Shown piece after piece: positions 7,587-10,961 of a stretch of 10,961 bases of DNA (its first letter is position 1; each line of letters starts with the position of its first letter). The position numbers and the translations under genes were made by a program. This DNA comes from Goniomonas avonlea (taxonomy: Eukaryota > Cryptophyceae > Goniomonadida > Goniomonadaceae), in contig QUTJ01031337.1 of assembly GCA_003573635.1 (NCBI GenBank), positions 1 to 10,961 of the forward strand. The letters run 5' to 3'. Under the pieces are notes generated by a model. It was not told the DNA's origin and ran no database searches. It was given only the letters and a program-made list of their open reading frames with translations.

Positions 7587-7695
7587 CCACAAACTCGATT
7601 TGATCCCAATTCCCCTCACCTTTGCCTGACCGTGTTGCCTGATCGTGTTGCCTGATCGTGTTGCTGACGTCAAGATATGGTGAAGGAAGCAATGA
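7587..7695 (+). pseudogene. Copy 2 segment S2a: end of the RT-RNase H ORF, inverted
   Basis: In one plus-strand frame NSI-stop-SQFPSPLPDR matches copy 1's HSIWSYFPSPLPDR (minus strand, about 3330-3290), with Trp changed to TGA. After an expanded 13-bp repeat, ADVKIW-stop-RKQ-stop matches WDVEMWRKQQA-stop. The RKQ ending followed by a stop is therefore shared by both copies and marks the true C terminus of the RT-RNase H protein. Confidence 0.75.
7623..7661. repeat. 13-bp tandem repeat, three units
   Basis: Units TGCCTGAYCGTGT occur at 7623, 7636 and 7649, the last two identical. Copy 1 has a single related stretch (gcccgatcgcattcc on the minus strand near 3285), so this is a local expansion in copy 2. 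Confidence 0.95.
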
Positions 7696-7744
7696 CACCC
7701 GTGAGGACGGTAGATCGAGGGACGTGCCTGGCCCGACCCAAAGG

Positions 7745-8606
7745 ATGGAGTTCCCAAGACCCCCACCCGCGCCCTGTCTCACGAGATCAATGATTTCCAG
7801 TACCCTCCACACGCAGCTCATATGGGCCCGAGGAGCCGGCGTGGACCGACGTTGTGACACCAGCACTGGATCGCCTGACAACACGGACGAGGACAAGCCA
7901 GCGGAGAACTTTGAGGGCATCACAAGAGTGATCCGCACCTGCATCGTGAAGGAGAAAGCCGAGATGTGCACACTGAATGATGAAGGAGCAGTGGCAGTGC
8001 AACCAGAAGATTCAAGACTGCTGGGTGATTGAACAGTGTGGATTCACCGAACCAGCCCAGATCAAGAAGAAATTCGCCCCCTTTAGAGAAGAGCTCCAAT
8101 CCAAGGCTGACGGACATGTCCGATCCAGTCAACCTCGAGTTGAAAGGTGATTCAAGGTGATTCATTGAAAGGTGTTTCAGCACGATCAAGACCGCCTCAG
8201 GAATGTACAAGGCAGTCCCTTTCACCGCCCTCCACGACGTCAATAAGGGCATCATTGGCAGCTGCAGAGCACGTGGCTGTAACCTCACAGGCGAACAAGG
8301 AGTGATGTGTGTAGTTTGTGGTATTACACAGTGCACAAAGTGCTGGGAGACACTCGTAGCAGCGGACCTCACCGTGATCCCGGGCAAGGAGTATTCGCAT
8401 CCTTCAACTACATGGGATACTATTCCACTACGCTGGACCCCTGGGCAAGATGTTTCGTCCTCGACACAAATGAATCCAGGTTACAATGTGGCACACGACA
8501 GCAGCCCCAACTGTGGATTTTGCTGTGGATTTTGGCTCCTTCTACAACGAGCCCTACATTCGGATCATGGACATGCACGAAAAGAACCAGAAAGCTGACA
8601 TCCGGA
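7745..8606 (+). pseudogene. Copy 2 segment S2b: N-half of the tyrosine recombinase, inverted
   Basis: This region follows S2a as the recombinase ORF follows the RT-RNase H ORF in copy 1. Shared landmarks include an ME start near 7745 and KKKFAPFREE (8068-8097) against KPHFTPFRED. The cysteine cluster at 8221-8380 includes CVVCGITQCTKC and VIPGKE, against CVVSGITQC...KCAKC and VVPGKE in copy 1. Near 8530-8605 the stretch EPYIRIMDMHEKNQKADIRT corresponds to copy 1's EPYVCITGMHKKNQKANVRT. Here the cysteine pattern is complete in one frame (C-x4-C-x8-C-x2-C-x4-C-x2-C). Much of the core-binding domain is missing after VIPGKE. The block is on the plus strand although its neighbours are minus. Confidence 0.75.
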
Positions 8607-8612
8607 CTGAAG

Positions 8613-8793
8613 CCATCGGCTACGGGTGCTGGGCGCGCAGGTGCTGCATGAGCTCGGCAAGCTTTGAGAAGTCTGGATCAATGAACCAATCCTCTCCCTT
8701 GTGATCTCTGTTGAAGAAGCTTTGACGATGCTTCAACGGATCCAACACCGTTCAGAGTGTGTCACACCTGCAGCATCGGTGAACGCCTTTGCT
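8613..8793 (-). pseudogene. Copy 2 segment S3: RNase H C-terminal extension
   Basis: On the minus strand it encodes GEDWFIDPDFSKLAEL, against GEDWFINPDFQKLAEL in copy 1, and it aligns base for base with about 3485-3650 in the same orientation. Breaks include a TAG after RAQHP and a frame change near 8740. Conservation of this tract in two decayed copies suggests a real domain after RNase H. Confidence 0.8.
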
Positions 8794-8959
8794 CATGAGG
8801 TTGGTGTACGAACTTCATGCAGTGCACATCCCAGGCAGGATCAACATGCTCGCAGACGCAATATCATGAGTCAAGAAGCCTGCCAAGCCGACGACCTCAA
8901 AGACTGTCTTCAACGTCAATATTCGGCGAGAGCTCGAGAACACCTTCTGAACCACCCAC
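8794..8959 (+). pseudogene. Copy 2 segment S4: RNase H core piece, inverted
   Basis: The plus strand encodes AVHIPGRINMLADAIS and then VKKPAKPTT and FNVNIRRELENTF, matching copy 1's minus-strand AVHIPGRINTLADAQS, VEKPAKPTT and FNVEIRQEFKHTF (about 3780-3665). The terminal catalytic Asp of RNase H (LADA) is preserved. A TGA interrupts the frame after ADAIS. Both neighbouring segments are on the minus strand. Confidence 0.85.
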
Positions 8960-9592
8960 ACACTTGGCCTCCATGTGAGCTGCTAGCTTGGTTGTGAAGT
9001 GGAACGAATAGCTCTCTGAGTTGAACCAACCTCCTAGGCCTCCGCCTGAATTGTCGGAAGTCAGCCAGGTAAGCCTGACCGGTCCATCTCTTTGACATAT
9101 CATTGATGTACTGGTGCTCCCCCTCTGATCCGGTGAAATTCAAGGGCGAAACGACAGGGGCACCAGATGCCTTTGTGGTGCTCTGCTAGATACATGTGGA
9201 CTTTGTTGTGGTTACATGTGTCCGCTTTGTTGTCTTGGAGCTTCACTGTCAACCCTTTTGCCCAAGTTTCTGGGTTGGGATCACTTGGACCGCCATGTCG
9301 CGGCCCTTGCTCCCCTGGTGGCTGGTAAGCCGCGAATGGGTTGCTGATGGATCCTTGCCAGTCCTTGGAGTTGGTATTCAATATCAACTCGTTGGGAGAG
9401 TAGAGGGAACATATGAAGTCGTTGGTGTGTCCTTGGCGCGTGTAAGCCTGCCAGGTACCTTGCACATCGCCTCGCGTTGACTCGGCCTGCGTTCGCAGAG
9501 GCTTCTTGCAGAAGCTCATTCGCCTGGTGCAGTGCTGGTATTGATGCTAAATCTGTCTTGGGGTCAGTGCTGATGGGTTCGGTTGGCACCAC
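8960..9592 (-). pseudogene. Copy 2 segment S5: RT thumb and RNase H N-half
   Basis: The minus strand carries DLASIPALHQANELLQEA (thumb), then AYTRQGHTNDFICSLYSPNE, SNPFAAY and MYLAEHHKGIW, and then LTSDNSGGGLGGWF with the first RNase H Asp. These match copy 1 from about 4690 to 4050 in order. Frame changes occur near 9480, 9150 and 9100. The VWELMG and RIDNTQ motifs of copy 1 are missing between S5 and S4, so about 200 bp were lost there. The RT palm, which should lie above 9592, is absent. Confidence 0.85.
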
Positions 9593-9593
9593 C

Positions 9594-9661
9594 GTTTGAC
9601 TTTACAAGCCAAGTTTGGTCTACCTGAGTTTGACCTTACAAGCCAAGTTTGGTCGACCTGA
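9594..9661. repeat. 34-bp tandem repeat, two units
   Basis: Unit 1 (9594-9627) and unit 2 (9628-9661) differ at two positions. Each contains CCAAGTTTGG, a small inverted motif (CCAA-GT-TTGG). The pair sits between the RT thumb remnant and the 5' terminal repeat R3. Confidence 0.95.
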
Positions 9662-9714
9662 GTGTTGACGGCGATAGAGAAACTCAGCGGAGGAAGTTAG
9701 GGAAAGAATTCAGA

Positions 9715-10016
9715 TAAGGAGCAGCGGAGCGCTAATCATATCCAGTCTGATTCTATAACCCTGCAAGACACGAATCACCATTGCGACCAAGTCAAGCCAT
9801 GCTTTCAGTGTTGTGCTTTGCTGCAATTGCACTATTTGACTTAGCCCTCCCACCCGCATTCCTTAGCATGTACCATGTGATTTGCAAATGAGTCTATCAT
9901 TAGGGATCTTTATCTCTAAATGATTAGAGTTGCATAGTTCACTTAGGATTGGGAATAACGACAAGAGTAAGTCATCCATTAGGAAAGCTGTTCACAATCA
10001 TGAATGATATGACCGA
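9715..10016 (-). repeat. Terminal repeat R3 of copy 2 (5' side)
   Basis: The reverse complement of R2 with gaps. Plus-strand landmarks are gagcgctaatcatatcca (9727-9744), ttgcgaccaagt (9781-9792), agccctcccacccgca (9843-9858), the core tctctaaatgattagagttgcatagttc (9913-9940), and gaccga at the outer edge. R3 and R2 together make DIRS-like inverted termini around copy 2. Confidence 0.8.
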
Positions 10017-10422
10017 TTACAATTGTCATCCATGATAGACCCTGAGGTATCCAATCCTAGTCTCACCTTGAAGTCCCCTGAAGTCCGTGAAGTCCCCTTA
10101 CCCATCCAACACTATATATTTGCTCCTCTCATTGAGAGATAAATTGTGATATCTATCTAATGAAGAAGAAAAATACTATATTATAAACTCAGATGTGTTA
10201 ATATCTAGAGCATGAGTTGAGTGCAAGAATTCATGCTGGAGCTTTGGTTCAAGGAGGACCATTCACATGTTGAATTGCTTTACTTGAACCCAAGATATGT
10301 GAATCACAAGTTAAGTGTGTTCGAGAGTGCATCAGCTTTTTAGCCTATCTCAGATTCCATCCTAACCTGTGAACTTAATTATTAAGGGAAACCATGTTGC
10401 GTTTTCTATTCATTCTTTCCAG
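10017..10422. other. AT-rich host flank or intron
   Basis: Beyond the element the sequence is AT-rich host DNA. It contains a small direct repeat of gaagtcccct (10068-10098) and a weak relative of the terminal-repeat core (atccaacactatatatttg at 10104). It ends in a clean acceptor, ttctttccag (10413-10422), so at least the last part is intron. A 36-codon ORF at 10233-10343 is listed separately. Confidence 0.5.
10233..10343 (+). CDS. Short ORF or exon of unknown function
   Basis: ATG 10233 opens 36 codons ending in TAG 10341-10343. The peptide (MLELWFKEDHSHVELLYLNP at the start) has a protein-like composition in an AT-rich setting where random frames are full of stops. I recognise no family. 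It could be an exon fragment of the gene whose later exons are at 10423 and 10570, or a chance ORF. Confidence 0.25.
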   Translation: MLELWFKEDHSHVELLYLNPRYVNHKLSVFESASAF

Positions 10423-10506
10423 AACTGACAACAATATTCCAAACAGGAGTATGGAGAGGATTGAGCAGTTCCTGGGGCTGAGTGATTCGACAGAATTGAT
10501 CAATAA
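10423..10506 (+). CDS. Host gene exon between consensus splice sites
   Basis: The acceptor tattcattctttccag and the donor AA|gtaagt are both close to consensus. The 84-bp exon is open in one frame (one leading base, then TDNNIPNRSMERIEQFLGLS...) and ends with two bases of a codon. The downstream acceptor at 10569 restores that phase after a 63-bp intron. The peptide contains RIEQFLGL, which brings to mind helices near the nucleotide-binding domains of ABC transporters, but eight residues are too few to assign a family. The first exons lie upstream, possibly on the far side of the transposable elements. Confidence 0.65.
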
Positions 10507-10569
10507 GTAAGTCCAGTACTCCTTGGTCCTTGGTTCTCTCCTTGTGGCCCTGTCCTCTGATGCAAACAG

Positions 10570-10714
10570 CTTGAATCAGAATGCAGGTGGCATGCAGTGG
10601 AGGTCCGCAGGGCAGGTCAGATCGATAGAGGCAGAAGGAAGGACAGTGTTGGACCCAACAGATGCTGTGAGAGGCACACATGTTGGTGTGGTTGAATGGC
10701 AACCACCCAATTAG
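10570..10714 (+). CDS. Following exon of the same host gene, ending in TAG
   Basis: The acceptor (ctgatgcaaacag, ending 10569) follows a pyrimidine-rich intron. In the phase set by the exon at 10423 the frame is open through EAEGRTVLDPTDAVRG and THVGVVEWQPPN to TAG 10712-10714. No family is recognised. The stop may be the true end, or the exon may be spliced before it, because a second open frame (10696-10839) starts inside it. Phase agreement with the previous exon is the main support. Confidence 0.5.
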
Positions 10715-10839
10715 AGTTTTGGAAATTGAATCAGGCGGTTGAAGAGCTCCAAAGATCTGCGAAGTTGAAGGACTTGATAGACACAGTGGATCCAGATGGC
10801 ACTCGTGAAGTCCTGGAGGGCAGTTGCTGCTTGCTCTAG
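10696..10839 (+). CDS. Small ORF overlapping the previous exon
   Basis: ATG 10696 opens 47 codons to TAG 10837-10839. The peptide is helical and charged (FWKLNQAVEELQRSAKLKDL) and then reads DTVDPDGTREVLEG. It overlaps the end of the exon at 10570-10714 in another frame, so the two cannot both be ordinary parts of one transcript; either could be the coding one. A splice acceptor (caattag, ending 10714) could also open this frame. No family is recognised. Confidence 0.3.
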   Translation: MATTQLEFWKLNQAVEELQRSAKLKDLIDTVDPDGTREVLEGSCCLL

Positions 10840-10846
10840 AGGCTGG

Positions 10847-10895
10847 GAGAGAGAGAGGGAGAGAGAGGGAGAGAGGGGAGAGAAAGAGGCAGTGT

Positions 10896-10961
<66 letters not shown>
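10847..10961. repeat. (GA)n and (GT)n microsatellites
   Basis: A purine GA-rich tract (about 10847-10889) is followed by an uninterrupted GT run from 10897 to the window end (65 bases, still continuing). Confidence 0.95.

Larger units (their letters stand above)
6446..10016 (-). mobile_element. Copy 2: rearranged, internally deleted relative of copy 1
   Basis: This element is bounded by inverted repeats (6446-6720 and 9715-10016). Between them, in the order expected for a minus-strand element, are a 3' noncoding stretch, a recombinase-tail remnant (-), an inverted block with the end of the RT-RNase H ORF plus the recombinase N-half (+), an RNase H extension (-), an inverted RNase H core piece (+), and the thumb/RNase H start (-). 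The PHD and C2H2 fingers and the RT palm are absent. It is poorer in CpG than copy 1 and has frame changes in nearly every segment, which suggests longer or faster decay. Confidence 0.75.

Noticed and set aside
7536-7661. CRISPR-like array
   Set aside because: The units are 11-13 bp, mostly without unique spacers, in a eukaryotic element; they are simple local duplications.
10423-10506. ABC transporter exon, suggested by RIEQFL
   Set aside because: The resemblance covers only a few residues; no Walker or signature motif is in the window.

Overview
This is a eukaryotic window. Both ends show short GT-AG introns around small exons, with (AT)n, (GA)n and (GT)n microsatellites. No bacterial operon, rRNA or tRNA is visible. 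The species cannot be named from the sequence; an alga or another protist is my guess.

The middle (about 505-10016) holds two related, decayed retroelements, both oriented on the minus strand. Copy 1 (about 505-6369) is GC-rich. Read 5' to 3' on the minus strand it encodes a PHD-like finger, a C2H2-like finger, a DIRS-like reverse transcriptase (active-site motif MMDD), an RNase H with its acidic motifs, a C-terminal extension, and then a separate tyrosine recombinase ORF. The recombinase has a cysteine-cluster module at its N-side and a tail with SDDE repeats, an AT-hook-like motif and a FEN1-like PCNA-binding motif. This order (RT, RNase H, tyrosine recombinase) is that of DIRS-type retrotransposons. 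The copy is broken by several frameshifts, at least five in-frame stops and a perfect 29-bp tandem duplication inside RNase H, so it cannot be active as it stands.

Copy 2 (about 6446-10016) is shorter and poorer in CpG. It lacks the fingers and the RT palm. Its remaining pieces are colinear with copy 1, but two of them (about 7587-8606 and 8794-8959) lie on the opposite strand from their neighbours, so they appear inverted in place. Imperfect inverted repeats of about 270-300 bp (6446-6720 and 9715-10016) bound it. A shorter relative of the same repeat (505-548) lies at the 3' end of copy 1 in the orientation expected for a DIRS-like inverted terminal repeat. The 5' terminal repeat of copy 1 is missing where copy 2 begins.

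The flanks carry pieces of unidentified host genes: two phase-compatible exons at 25-185 and 353-445, and two at 10423-10506 and 10570-10714. All similarities were judged by eye; no alignment or database search was run.
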